NCBI GenBank assembly: GCA_000827265.1
Contig: KN834840.1
Span: 149,570 to 213,569, forward strand
From: Collybiopsis luxurians FD-317 M1
Lineage: Eukaryota > Basidiomycota > Agaricomycetes > Agaricales > Omphalotaceae
Direction of reading: 5' to 3'
DNA: 64,000 nucleotides
Below, one piece after another: positions 35,905-47,054 of the stretch; within the stretch, counting starts at the first letter, position 1; the number at the start of each line of letters is the position of its first letter. The position numbers and the translations under genes were made by a program. The notes below the pieces were generated by a model. It was not told the DNA's origin and ran no database searches. It saw only the letters and a list, made by a program, of their open reading frames with translations.

Positions 35905-36154
35905 TATCAATGGGAGAGGGAGAGGGATGGAACAAGAACAGGGGGGATGAGAAGCGGAGTCTTCCTGGGTGTGCATGGAGTACATGCCCAGCATGAGAGG
36001 GAGTGCCTGTTTGCGCAGTTTTCAGTGTTTGGCTAAATCTACAATGATGGAGTTAGACTGACTGCATGTTTAAATTTTTTGCAATAACTGACCAACAATA
36101 ATAATAAAGAGAAACGTGTCAAAAAATTGGAAATGAAAACTTGAAGTATTGCTT

Positions 36155-36170
36155 TTACCCCCCCTTTAAG
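36155..36170 (-). other. Polypurine tract
   Basis: The minus strand reads CTTAAAGGGGGGGTAA just downstream of the last codon of Pol. It would prime plus-strand DNA synthesis. The 3' LTR expected right after it is not recognisable. Confidence 0.6.
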
Positions 36171-36205
36171 GTTGAGGTTTTGATTTTGAGAGTTGTTTCT
36201 CCCAA

Positions 36206-36793
36206 TTAAATGACAGCTTCAACTGCCTGTCTCAACTCCCTTTCCTCCTTGTCTCACAGGGCTAGGTTTTTGAGTTCTTTGAGGAGCTCAAGAGGTAACT
36301 TTTGTTTCCTCAGATGTGCTTTCTCCCACTCACAAATCAAATCAATACTTCCTACCATACCTTTCCAGGGAATCCAGGATTCCTCATCATACCCTTTCCA
36401 TGTGATTAAATACTGGATTCCTCTGTCCATTTCTCCCATTGGATGACTATCTTTTATTGACTCAACTTCATATTCTGGTTCTCCTTTAATGTAGATTGGT
36501 GGGGGAGGCAATACGACTCGCTGGAAAGGATCTGGGTGGTGTGGTTTTAGTCTATCAACATGGAATACATTGTGGATTTGTTGTAGGTCCCCCAGTAACT
36601 TGAGTCGATATGTGTGAGATCCTATTTTATTGAGTATCATATAGGGTCCTGTCCACTTGTGATCCAATTTTTTTGGTAGGCCTTCTTGTTCAGATGTTAC
36701 CCATATCCAACCAGACTTGGTCGCCCTTTTTCCAATCAGGATTTCTGGCACGGTGGCAATTGAACTGATTCGCTGCTGCCTCATTTGCTTCAT
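36206..36793 (-). pseudogene. Integrase C-terminus and chromodomain
   Basis: The frame carries the GPY/F-type integrase tail (KKLDHKWTGPYMILNKIGSH, then NVFHVDRLKPHH) and a chromodomain with YEVESIKDS and QYLITWKGYDEESWIP. Chromodomains steer integration to marked chromatin by binding methylated histone tails. The frame overlaps the integrase frame by about 100 bp because a small deletion near 36700 shifts it. A TGA at 36254 (LAL*DKE) fits CGA decay; in-frame sequence continues to TAA at 36206, the probable original end. Confidence 0.85.
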
Positions 36794-37628
36794 ATATTTG
36801 TTGTTTTAGATATTTGTGTATTTCTTTTAACTTAGTAGCATACTGGTTTGCTTCTGAGTTGTTCACCTTTGATAGGTTAATCGAAAGTTTTGGATGATAT
36901 CCTTTATTCACAAAGAAGGGTGTTAATCCTGTAGTTGAATGGGGAGTGTTGTTGTATATGAATTCTGCGATAGATAATAAGGCATCCCAGTTGTCTTGGT
37001 CATAAGATGTATAGATTCTTAGGTATCCTTTGAGGCTTTGATTAGTTCTTTCTGTTTGCCCATCCATTTGAGGGTGGTAAGCCATCAAGAGTTGAGACTC
37101 AATACCAAGTATTTTACACAATTCCTTCCAAAACTGGGAGATGAACAAGCTTCCTTGATCCGAGACAATATTTGCTGGTAGCCCATGTTTCAAGAATACA
37201 TTTTCAAGGAATAGTCTTGCAAAATCCTTTGCAGTGTCTGTCGTGTGACAGGAAATATAGATGGCTTGTTTTGTGAGCCAATCTACTACTACTAGGATTG
37301 CATCAAATTGTTCTTTTCCTGCTTTCGGGAGTTGTACTATATGGTCCATCAAAATTGAGCTCCAGGGTCTTTGCCCAATGGGTAGAGGTTTCAGATTTCT
37401 ATAATGGAGAGTTCTTCTAGCCTTGAATCTTAGTATGGCAGCTTTGTACATAGTGATGTATGTCCTTGCTGCTTCCTTTCCAAAAGAATAACTGATTGAG
37501 TATCTTTTTTGTTTTCTTCTTGCCCAGATGTCCTCTGAGTGTGTGATTGTGATAGGCAGATAGTACATCTCATTGAAGGTCTGTGTTGTTAGGGACATAT
37601 ATACAACCTTGTCATATAAGTAACCCAT
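36690..37628 (-). pseudogene. Integrase core
   Basis: The catalytic triad is visible: D in SSILMDHIVQLP, D in NIVSDQGSLFISQFW and E in MDGQTERTNQSLKGYL, with the usual D-x35-E type spacing. Other family blocks are present (VVVDWLTKQAIYI, EFIYNNTPHSTTGLTPFFVN). Phe after the first Asp is His here. The N-terminal zinc-binding region is partly legible upstream. This enzyme joins the element's cDNA to host DNA. The frame ends early at about 36690 through a shift. Confidence 0.9.
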
Positions 37629-37749
37629 TTTTGAATACCATATTTTTAATCTTTCCTTCTCAAATCAGCTTTATTGTGTCTCACGTGAACTCGTCTTGTT
37701 CTGCCTTTTGAATTTGTTCTAATAACAAATCCTCATTCAAAAGCAATGC

Positions 37750-38270
37750 TGCATTGAGTCATTCCAGAGGAATCAATATTTGCTCTCTTCCTGCTCTAGC
37801 AGAGTCCCTATCAATTCCTTTCTTTGGGTATACATCTGCTCGTCTCATCAGAGCATCTGGTTTTGCTCCCAAAGTTCTGGGTCAATAATTGATTCGAAAG
37901 TTGAATCCCAACAAAGCTTCTGACCACTTAGCTTGTCTTGCTGACAGTTGTTTGGTGGTCATGAACCATTGCAGGTTATTATGATCAGAGTAGACTTGTA
38001 TTTGGAATCTTGAACCATCACAATAGGCTCTCCAAACTTTGAAACATTCCACAATAGCCAGTAATTCCTTGTCATAAATATTGTAATTTATTTCAGCTGG
38101 TGTCATGGATTGAGTATGAAAAGCAATTGGATGTATTTCTCCAGTTTTTGGATCCAGACAATATTCCTGCTATTGCCCAATCTGATGTGTCACATTCCAG
38201 AATAATCAGAAGTTCTGGGTTGAAATGTCATAGTACTGGGGCATGTGTAAAGGCATTTTTTAATAAATTG
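37750..38270 (-). pseudogene. RNase H domain
   Basis: Upstream in a different frame lies PELLIILECDTSDWAIAGIL. The long piece (38106-37882) has NYNIYDKELLAIVECFKVWR and VYSDHNNLQWFMTTKQLSAR, the typical E and D blocks of gypsy RNase H. A TGA follows FRINY where Arg is expected, and the frame then reads LGAKPDALMRRADVYPKKG, the conserved tether. A further TGA follows PLE. The domain degrades RNA in the RNA/DNA hybrid. Confidence 0.85.
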
Positions 38271-38299
38271 AAACACCTTTGACACAGCTTGTCCCAGTG

Positions 38300-39181
38300 C
38301 CAAGCAGCATATTTTTGCAGTAGAGACATTACGGCTTTCATTATGCCACTATAATTGTCAATAAATCTGCAATAGAAATATGCAAATCCCAAAAATGATT
38401 GCAGTTCTTTGACATTTCAAGGAACTGGCCAAGACATTATGGCTTTTACATTGGATTGATCCATCAACACTCCTTCAGGATTTATTATTACTCCCAGATA
38501 TTCAACTGTGTCAGTATCAAAACTGCATTTTTCTGGTTTTGCATGAAGGTGGTTGTCCTGTAGCCTTTGTAATACCTTTTGGACTTGTTCCTCATGGGTT
38601 TTTTCATCATCCAAATAGATGAGGATGTCGTCCAAGTAAATAACCACACATACATTGAGTAAATCATGGAAAATGTCATTCATAAAAAATTGGAAAGCCA
38701 AGGGGGCATTTGTTAATCCAAAGGGCATGACCAACATTTCATAGGATCCGTATTGCATATGAAATGCTGTTTTCCATTCATGTCCTTCTGCTATTCAGAC
38801 ATTGTTATATCCTGCTCTCAAATCAAGTTTTGTGAAGTACTTTGCCCTTCATAATTGGTTGACTAGCAGTCCAATGAGAGGTAAAGGATACCTATTCTTC
38901 CTTGTGATTCAATTCAAGGTGCAATAGTCAACACAAAGCCTTAGGCTTCCATCCTTCTTTTTTACAAATAGAACTGGAGCTCCAGCAGGCAAATTGGAGG
39001 CTCTAATAAACCCCTTTCCTAGCATATCATCTACATAGTCCTTTACAGCTTTTAGTTCTGTTTCTGACATATTGTAGAGTTTTCCAAAGGGAGGAGCTGA
39101 GTCCCCTTCCGTCTCAATTTTTAAATCATATGGACAGTGTAGAGGTAAGACTTTTGCCTCTCCTGGGGAGAACATGTCCAA
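38300..39181 (-). pseudogene. Reverse transcriptase domain
   Basis: One frame, broken by TGAs, carries RT blocks in order: [19 protein letters not shown] with VDYCTLN, then [20 protein letters not shown], then the active-site [10 protein letters not shown], then KPEKCSF and [11 protein letters not shown]. Stops lie after YCTLN, within NV*IAEGHEW, and after WPVP. Each replaces a conserved Arg and reads TGA. Arg to Cys (VDYC) and probable Arg to His changes are further CpG marks. Confidence 0.93.
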
Positions 39182-39496
39182 GAAGTCTCAATACTTCTCA
39201 GGAACATGTTTGAGTATCTCTTCTTTGTCCTTTCAAGATTCTCCAGTCTCTGCTTCTGTCAGAAGCTTTTCTGTAACTTCCCTATTTCCTCAAATTGACT
39301 CGTGAGTTGCAGATTTTTCCATATTAGTGGTATCATCATTATTCACTTGATTCGGGACTGTGGTGATATGCAGGAAATAGGCAGGTGTTCCATCTCATAT
39401 TATAGTGTCCATTGCACTTATGAGACTTACTGCCTTGCCTGGGAGGTTTGGACCCATCCTCCTTTTGACCTTTTCAGGTTTTCCTATCTTCATCCC

Positions 39497-40485
39497 TCAT
39501 TTTGTACATTTTCTCTGTTGCTGGAGTGCAGAGGTTTTTGAGATATTTAATACCCTTGTCAACAGGCCTTGTGGAATAGAATCCTGATGCAATTTTCTGA
39601 CTTGTTTATATATCCACCTCTGTTTCTGCTTGTATGCTGGCAGTTTTGAACTTCTTTTGTCAATCCTTTCTGCCCAAGCTTTCAATGCTTTCTCGGAGTA
39701 TCCATTTCCATTGTCCCCTATATTGTATTTATTTTTCCATTTTTCAAGATCCTTGTCATAATCATTAGCCCAATTCATATAAATCAACCATTCATTGAAT
39801 TCCAAAACCAACGAGTCTACATCCACATTTTCATCTTTGTTTATTTGTTCATTATAGGCTGATTTGTGTTTCAAGTCAGGGATTGGTGTATCCTGCTTCT
39901 CGCTAGTATTCAAGTTCCATGTACCGGTGAATGAATCAACTAGTGAAGCTGAAATCCATTCTCTTCCTTGGAATGTCAAAGTCAAATCCTTCCAATTTAT
40001 TTCAGGATTGAATTCTTTGAGCCATGGTAAACCTAACACAATAGGAGCTGTTGGGTGTAGTTGGGTTATTAGGAATTTGACTGTTTGAATTGAACCATCA
40101 GTGAAGCTGATAGTATCTTTAAAATTTTTGTTATATCCCCTGCTGAAGTTGGCTGTCCATCAAATAATTCAAGTGGAATTGGAGTATCTAAATCAGAGAT
40201 ATTTTTTGGGAATTTTTCTGCAAAGTTTTTTTTGATAAAAGAACAAGTCGTGCCCAAATCAATAAGAGTATTGTAGCTTAGATTTTCGGAATCAGAGAAG
40301 GGGAAACATGTCGAGACAAGAAATGAGTTGTTAGAGCAAGACAAAAGATAAGCTGGGGATGTTTTTTCTATTACTGCCCCATGACAGACCGCTTGAGCAG
40401 GGTTTTTTGAATTCCAGGCTGCTCTCAATGTGTCTCTAGAATCCACTCCACTTTTCCCAAGTTGTTTTTTATCTTGACATTCCAA
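39497..40485 (-). pseudogene. Aspartic protease and linker
   Basis: The protease active-site block reads NTLIDLGTTCSFIKKNFAEK. The usual D-S/T-G is D-L-G here, so the catalytic Asp remains but the adjacent hydroxyl residue is lost. The flap and C-terminal part (LGLPWLKEFNPEINWKDLT) lie in the next frame (40039-39497), followed by a charged linker toward RT. A frameshift near 40060 separates the two halves. It would cleave the Gag-Pol polyprotein. Confidence 0.75.
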
Positions 40486-43400
40486 ATCTCATTGTTAGGC
40501 AGGTCCCCTTCTAAAGTAAAAGTTGCAGCCCTCAACTGGTCACTTTGTTGATTGTTTATACTCAAAGTTCCATTTTTTGGAGGGTCCCAATTCTCCCAAT
40601 TTTTGCAATCTTTACCAATATGATCTGAGCCACCACAATTATAGCAGAGTCCCAGTTTACAACATTGGCAGAACTCTTCAACTTGCTCAGGGGTCCTGGC
40701 AGCTTGAATCACCCATAGGACTTCTTTGTCTCCTGGGTTTTTTGAGACTCCATTGTTTCCTCCCTGATTTTCTAAGCCTTCTCTGCTATTTCCATTCTGA
40801 CTCAAGACACTTGCAAAGTCCTCAGATTGTCCATATACCATACCACTAATATTGTCCAAATTTACATTACTATCCCAAGCTGCCACTCCTCTTTGTCAAT
40901 TGGTCCAATTACCTTGATTCCTACCTTGTTGACCCCCTGCTTGCTGGGGGTTATTATTATTGGATCCTTGTTGTGGGTTAGAGTTTTAAGGATTCAATGG
41001 GGCCATAGGATTATATGTCCTGAAACCAGAATTTCCTCCACAAGAATGAGCTGCATTGGTTGCACAAATCAAATTGTCCAACTCCTGGAATCACTGTACC
41101 CATTGTGGATAATTCTGAGGGGGATGAGTTTGAGCCGCTACTGTAACATCGAGACTCCTTGTTACTGCCCCTCGGAGCATTGCTACTAATGCTGTGTTAT
41201 TGTATCCCATCTTGAATGCATACTCCTGGAATCGAATAATAAATGTTGCAAATGATTTGTTGTCCATCTGCTTGATCCAGGCCAGTTTCACCTGTGCATC
41301 TTGTGCAGGATCAAATAATCTGAAATATGATGTGAATTCTGCAACAAAGTCAATCCAAGTACAGAGAGCAGGGACAGGGATCCCAGCCTCTTCCTGTTTC
41401 AGCAAATTGTTGTAGTGAGTAGCTGCTGCCCCTGTCAGATACAAGACAGCAAAACCAATTTTATCTGAGTCATTCTTGTAGATAGTAGGCTTGGCCATGA
41501 AAGTGCAATGAACTTGTGAGAGGAAAGGTTCCCATTTCCACCTATCAGAACTGTCAAAAGGGTCAGGTTTTTTGACATCAAGTTTTGCTTCCTTATTTGA
41601 TTGATCTTTTTGCTGATCAAATTCTGGAATCTGACTTGTGTTTTGTCCTGCAGGACCTGGTTCTCCTCTCTTGCCTCTGGGGCCTTGTACAGCCACCCAT
41701 TCATTTGCCAGGTGCCAATATGCATTGTGATTTGAACCCCAATTGTCAGGATCATCAGGTAGTCCTCCTGGGCTACCTGGTCCTCCTGGTCCCCCAGGTC
41801 CCCCTGGTCCACCACCTCCAGATCCACCTCTAAAACTGCCATTTCTACTACCTCTTTTTCTTTCTGAATTTCCATCACTAATTCCTCCCGTCTGCATAAC
41901 TCCTCCATATGGAGATCCTCCCAGAGGTCCTCCTGGAGCTCCTGCTACTCCATACCCTCTGTAGGTACTGGCACAATTCAAGTAGTCATACATTGGCTCC
42001 GCTATGTAGGGTCTATACTCTCGAGTCCCCGATCTCCAATATTGTTCAGCTGGGACTCTCACAGGTTCCTGATGCATTGAGACAATAGGGTGATAATCAT
42101 TTGTTACTTGTCCAGGTGTTCTATGTGGAATTGCAGGTATTGAGTCAAAATTCCTGCCAGTCAGATGGACATATTGCCTAGGAGCAGCTGTAAATACAGG
42201 TGGAGTAAATCCTGCAGCCTGAGGAGCAGTTTCCACAACTACTGGTGGTGGGACATGCACTGTTTGTTGAACTGCAGGCTGTTGAGGGGGGACTTCTGTG
42301 GTTCTCAGTGGTTGGGGAATCTGGCAACTCAATTCCCTAGCAAAAGGATTAACCACTTTCCCTATACCCTTTATGTTTCATAGGGGGGTGAATTCTTTCT
42401 TCTCTAGTGGGGGCATTGAGTGCTGAGTCTTGAGAGCTGAAGGGCAAAGCTGGTCTTTGGAAAATGAGAGATCCCAGTCATCTCAACTTCTCATGAAGTT
42501 AAATTTTTCATTCTCAAATTTGTTCCTTTCCCCTGAAGGTGGGGCATATGCCATATTCCACTGTTTTACCTGACCTGGTCCCAATGTCTCCTATTGGTTT
42601 TGCTGTTCACTGACTCAGGCCATGTTTCCAGGATCTGAATATTGAGATGAGAAGGGAATTTCCAGTCCAGTGGTATTTGGGGAATTCACCAAACCCCTGG
42701 CATTCCAACCAGGTCCTTCCAACTGATTATTCTCATGGAAAGCTTTGGGTGTTTCTCTCCTATGGTATGTCAGACTGTCAGTCCTGAATCCCAAATGATT
42801 CAGCCATAATGAGTGTCCCAAATTGGGCTCTGTCATTGTTTGTTCAGGATATTGGCCCACAGGGTGAGTTCCATTAGCAAAATGAGTCATCAATATGACA
42901 TACTTGTCTTGGGCAGCCTATCTTTCCAATTGTAGAGCTGCGTCGAGAGGAATTTCACCTCTGATATGTGCTTTTGAGCTTCCAGCTTGCAAATGTTCTG
43001 CTCTGGGAGAGAAAATCTTCTGCTTGGTTTGGGTTTTGAGACTCATATGAGGATCCCCTGTGGTCATAGCAGCTTCTGGCTCATCTGTCACTGATTCCAT
43101 CTGGGCTCTTATTACCCATGAGCCTCCCACATCCCCATGGATTCTCTCCTTGTACTGCTTTGCTAGGTGAATATCCTCATCTCAAGGATTTATTGCACTC
43201 ATCAGCGTGTCGCTGGCATTTTGCAATGCCAGATGTCTCATAGTTCTTTCTGAAAAGAACTCATTCTCCTCCTTTTGAGCCTTTCCTGAGGAGGGTTTGA
43301 GTTCCCAAACCCCGTTGGCTGTCCTCACCTGGTGTTCACCCCTTTCTTCAGGTACTATTAGCAGCCTGCAGTCCAGATCAGTGGGTGGAAGTCATCTCAA

Positions 43401-44915
43401 CTCTTCCAGATCCTCATAACTTGGAGCAGCAGTATTTCCCATAGATCTGTGATACTCCTTTGCCACCTGAGCTATCTTCTGCTGGTCCCGAAATTGACTA
43501 GTGTAACTGTAACCCCCAATAAGGTCATCTGCTCTTGCAGACTGTCCTTGTTCCACTTTATCTAGTAATGATAATGTAGGAGAGTTTAACATTTTTCTCT
43601 TTTCATTATCCACTATTGTATTGAGCAGAAAATCAATTTGAGATTTTTGTATTGACTTGAGATGCCTCATGGTGGCCTCGTTCACCATTTCCATTCATTT
43701 GGGATCCATAATCAGCCCATAGGGCTCCCTCATATACTTCTTTCAACTGGAATATTTCATTATTGATCCCATTAGGTAGCTGGGAAGGTCATTGCATTAA
43801 ACATTTCCAAAAATAGGCAGCTAGTACCCAAAAGTTGTCCTTCATCTCTGGGTCTCAACTGTTAATAATTCAAATATAGTGTTGCATTGCCTTTATTAGT
43901 TTGAAACATGTGCATTGATTGATTTGAAGTAGATCAACCAATTGATGTGTTAATTCTGTTGACAGTATGACATGAACATTCGGGTAGGGAGGAGACATTA
44001 AGGGACTCTTGCAGTTCCAACTCTGTGTCTCCTTCACAAATTCTTCTGTCATTGGAGGACAGGTAATGGACTGCTTTGCTCCAGCGATGAGACAGTTCTT
44101 CTACCTATATCAGGGATTAGGCTCAACAATCCCTGAGCCTGTATTGAGTCACTTTCTACTATTGGAGTAGACCGTTTTAATTTGAATGGAGACTGTGGGC
44201 TCCTTAATGAGAGTGGACCTGATGGGTATAACCCCTGACTCATCTCCCATTCTGATTGTTGCAATGCAAATTTAGATTCTTCTTCTCTTGGTGTGAGAGG
44301 AAGTGGACATCTGATATGTTCTAATGGGGAGATGACCTCATGTCTCACTCCTATAGATGTATATTGTGTCATCGGGGATATACCAATATCTTCATAATAA
44401 TCCTTGTTCTCAGGATAAGTTGGCATGTGGAAGGGGCATGTTAAGCTGACTCCCACACTAAAGCCTCAAGGATCTTCTGGGGAGCAAGTTAATTCCAATA
44501 AATGAATTGTTTCTTGTTCCCTTCCCTTCTCAGGTGTTATTGGGGCACTTTGTGTTGGTCTCATGGCTAGCTTCGAGTCAGCTCTAGCTGCCATATGATA
44601 TGGCTGACCTTGCTGGGAGCGACTCAAAACATATGGTGTCGAGACCAGATATCCCAGAACATGAGGAGACCCATGTTCGACAGGATTTTCCAGGTCAAAC
44701 AGGTCTCTATCATTATGCTCCAAAATTTTCCCCATTCTTGAGGGAATAGCACCTCTCGCAGGTGCTGATGAAACTGAACAGTCATCCAGTGTAGGAGCTC
44801 CACATCACTCCTCTCTTCTCTGGAACCTTGTAGCTCTCACTGCTCTTTGGCATTCTTGTTCTTGATGCTGTCTTTCTTGTTCACTTACAAAATGTTTTGC
44901 AGGTTCCCCAGACAT
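40425..44915 (-). pseudogene. Gag polyprotein
   Basis: The probable start is the ATG at 44915 (MSGEPAKHFVSEQERQHQ), 54 bp inside the LTR. Most of the region stays in one minus-strand frame to 40425, with TGA interruptions and a local frame change at about 44050-43870. The core at 41600-41100 is the retrotransposon Gag fold (WEPFLSQVHCTFMAKPTIYK, VLYLTGAAATHYNNLL, LAWIKQMDNKSFATFIIRF). A collagen-like Gly/Pro run (GGPGGPGGPGGPGSPGG) precedes it. A CCHC zinc knuckle CYNCGGSDHIGKDC lies near 40640. Gag packages the RNA. The roughly 3 kb N-terminal extension before the core is unusually long. Confidence 0.85.
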
Positions 44916-44968
44916 CTCAGTGATGGAGAGAATGCTGTTATTTTGTTAGGACCTTTTACTACCTTTGT

Positions 44969-45615
44969 TGTTAGAAGCTTGTGGTAGGTTCAAGGAATAG
45001 AAAGTAATTTATTATACCACAACTGAGACAGAATACGCAATGGGGGGTCACTACGTATGACAGGTGAATGAGTCCTGTACAGTTTGTGTATTAGATGTTG
45101 AGGAATGATCCTTGAGTGTCGAATAACAAATCTAGTAGCTTGGTGCAACTAGAAATTGTATATCAAAAGAACTTGTTAAGATGGTATTAACAAGGGTTGA
45201 CTCAGAAGGTTTGTAACTCAGTGTCCGTTTACCCTACGAGACAGATTATTTGAAAGGCTACGGCAGTTGAATAGTCTTGTTGATTGGTTCAACAAGTGAG
45301 AGGTAGATAGGCCAGTGACTCAGTGTTAAGCAGACTAATATTAGAAACTAGTGAACAAGAGAATAGAAACAACACAGGTCAAGATAGTTCAGGTAATAAC
45401 AGCATTATCATGAGAGATGTAGGTACAAGGCTTTTATACTCTGTGGGAAGACATGTGGTCTTGTGAATAGGAGTTTGGAATGGGCAACTGGTTAGTTTGC
45501 CTCAAGAAACACATGTCAGATTTGGAGAGTCTGGATTGAATGGTAGAACTATTATCGAGTCATGTGGTGAGTGTACTGGTTGGAAAGAGCGGAAAAAATA
45601 GCATAGGGCATAACA
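44969..45615 (-). repeat. 5' LTR
   Basis: The minus strand starts TGTTATGCCCTATGC at 45615 and ends CTTCTAACA at 44969, with matching TGTTA...TAACA ends. A TATA box (GAGTATAAAAG) lies near 45437-45427, about 180 bp in, as expected for an LTR promoter. The Gag ATG follows 54 bp after the end. An alternative end is the TAACA at 44944. No second copy is available to confirm the limits. Confidence 0.6.
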
Positions 45616-45639
45616 TACTAGCTCTGGAGGGAGAGGAGG

Positions 45640-46382
45640 TGGAGGGTCAGGGTCAGGGTCAGGGTAAAGGTGAGGAGGGGCAGGGTCAGGAGGGGCAGGG
45701 TCAGGGTCAGGGAGGGCAGGGTCAGGGTCAGGGAGGGCAGGGTCAGGGTCAGGNNNNNNNNNNNNNNNNNNNNNNNNNNNNNNNNNNNNNNNNNNNNNNN
45801 NNNNNNNNNNNNNNNNNNNNNNNNNNNNNNNNNNNNNNNNNNNNNNNNNNNNNNNNNNNNNNNNNNNNNNNNNNNNNNNNNNNNNNNNNNNNNNNNNNNN
45901 NNNNNNNNNNNNNNNNNNNNNNNNNNNNNNNNNNNNNNNNNNNNNNNNNNNNNNNNNNNNNNNNNNNNNNNNNNNNNNNNNNNNNNNNNNNNNNNNNNNN
46001 NNNNNNNNNNNNNNNNNNNNNNNNNNNNNNNNNNNNNNNNNNNNNNNNNNNNNNNNNNNNNNNNNNNNNNNNNNNNNNNNNNNNNNNNNNNNNNNNNNNN
46101 NNNNNNNNNNNNNNNNNNNNNNNNNNNNNNNNNNNNNNNNNNNNNNNNNNNNNNNNNNNNNNNNNNNNNNNNNNNNNNNNNNNNNNNNNNNNNNNNNNNN
46201 NNNNNNNNNNNNNNNNNNNNNNNNNNNNNNNNNNNNNNNNNNNNNNNNNNNNNNNNNNNNNNNNNNNNNNNCAGGGTCAGGGTGAGAATGAGAAGGGGCA
46301 GGGTGAGGATGAGAGTGAGGAGGGGCTGGAGCTGGATGAGGGTGAGAGAGTGGGAGAAGATGAAAGAGAGTCAGAGTTAGAG
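45640..46382. repeat. GGGTCA minisatellite with assembly gap
   Basis: Units of GGGTCAGGGTCAGGGAGGGCA (21 bp) and related GGTCAGG/GGTGAGG forms flank the gap on both sides (45640-45753 and 46272-46382). Every frame is open, giving Gly-Gln or Arg-Val repeats, so the ORFs here are by-products. The array starts within 25 bp of the LTR edge. Confidence 0.85.
45754..46271. other. Assembly gap (518 N)
   Basis: The run of N lies inside the GGGTCA array, where assembly would collapse. The true array length is unknown. Confidence 0.99.
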
Positions 46383-46499
46383 TGAAGAAAGGAGACAGGA
46401 ATGATACTTGCTGTAATTTATATCATAGTAATATATATTTTTGCTTAGTTTATGATAAGTATGCAAGAACAATAAGATTTACCAATATATGCTGCTTAA

Positions 46500-46800
46500 G
46501 AATATTACTTGATCTCAGGTCATCCTTAGGACTATTCAGGTGTCTCCAAAGATCCTCAGGATGCCCTAGGATGCTCCAGGGATCTCCAGGGATCTTTTAT
46601 TATCTTTAAAACTGACTGAGTGCAACATGTAAGCTTTCAGGCTGTTTCAGTTGCCACAAAAATGGGGGGGTGTCCTTGGGCCTCTTGAAGGTGTCTGTGG
46701 TGCCAGGGCAACCCTGGCAACCCAGTTCTACTGGGGAAATCCTGATGCCACTTCATGGAAACCTATGGGAGCCTAGGCATAAGGTATTTTTTCAGATGTC
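46500..46800. repeat. CCCTGGG-family fragment, copy 3
   Basis: CTCCAGGGATCTCCAGGGATC (46570-46595) and GGCAACCCTGGCAACCC match the right half of copy 1 (1320-1430), and the end CCTAGGCATAAGG then TTTTTTCAGATG resembles the family's terminal sequence. The left half is absent or lies in the gap. Confidence 0.45.
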
Positions 46801-47054
46801 TTTAGGTGTGCTCCACTATGTCCAACTTTGGCTGTCAATATACAACTGCTAGACTTCATTACTTGTGTTTTCTACTGAATCACTCCAAACATCACCACTG
46901 TTTTGGCCACTATTGAAGAATTTTTGAAAGTGCAAGGATTTCAGCTATGCAGTCAGGTATTATGTTTCAAATGCGCAGCTTCATTTATGTTAATGTCTAT
47001 CCAGGATACACTGTGATGTTGCTTTGCTAACTCTCTCTGCTGGTTTAACATTCT

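Larger units (their letters stand above)
36155..45615 (-). mobile_element. Degenerate Ty3/gypsy chromovirus
   Basis: The minus strand holds, 5' to 3', an LTR (45615-44969), Gag with zinc knuckle, protease, reverse transcriptase, RNase H, integrase, a chromodomain and a polypurine tract (36170-36155). This order (integrase after RNase H, chromodomain last) defines Ty3/gypsy chromoviruses. Frames change at several points and many stops interrupt the frame. Most Pol stops fall where the family has arginine (CGA to TGA). No second LTR is recognisable below 36155. The element is dead and was probably silenced by methylation. Confidence 0.9.

Noticed and set aside
35700..36150. A 3' LTR of the gypsy element
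   Set aside because: The sequence after the polypurine tract does not resemble the LTR at 44969-45615 and instead leads into the unknown minus-strand gene.
45640..45753. GGGTCA repeats as telomeric DNA
   Set aside because: Fungal telomeres are normally TTAGGG-type; these units are 21-bp minisatellite repeats flanked by an LTR and genic sequence on both sides.
45540..46385. Long plus-strand ORF reading Gly-Gln repeats through the N run
   Set aside because: It is an artefact of a GGGTCA minisatellite and an assembly gap; all three frames are open.
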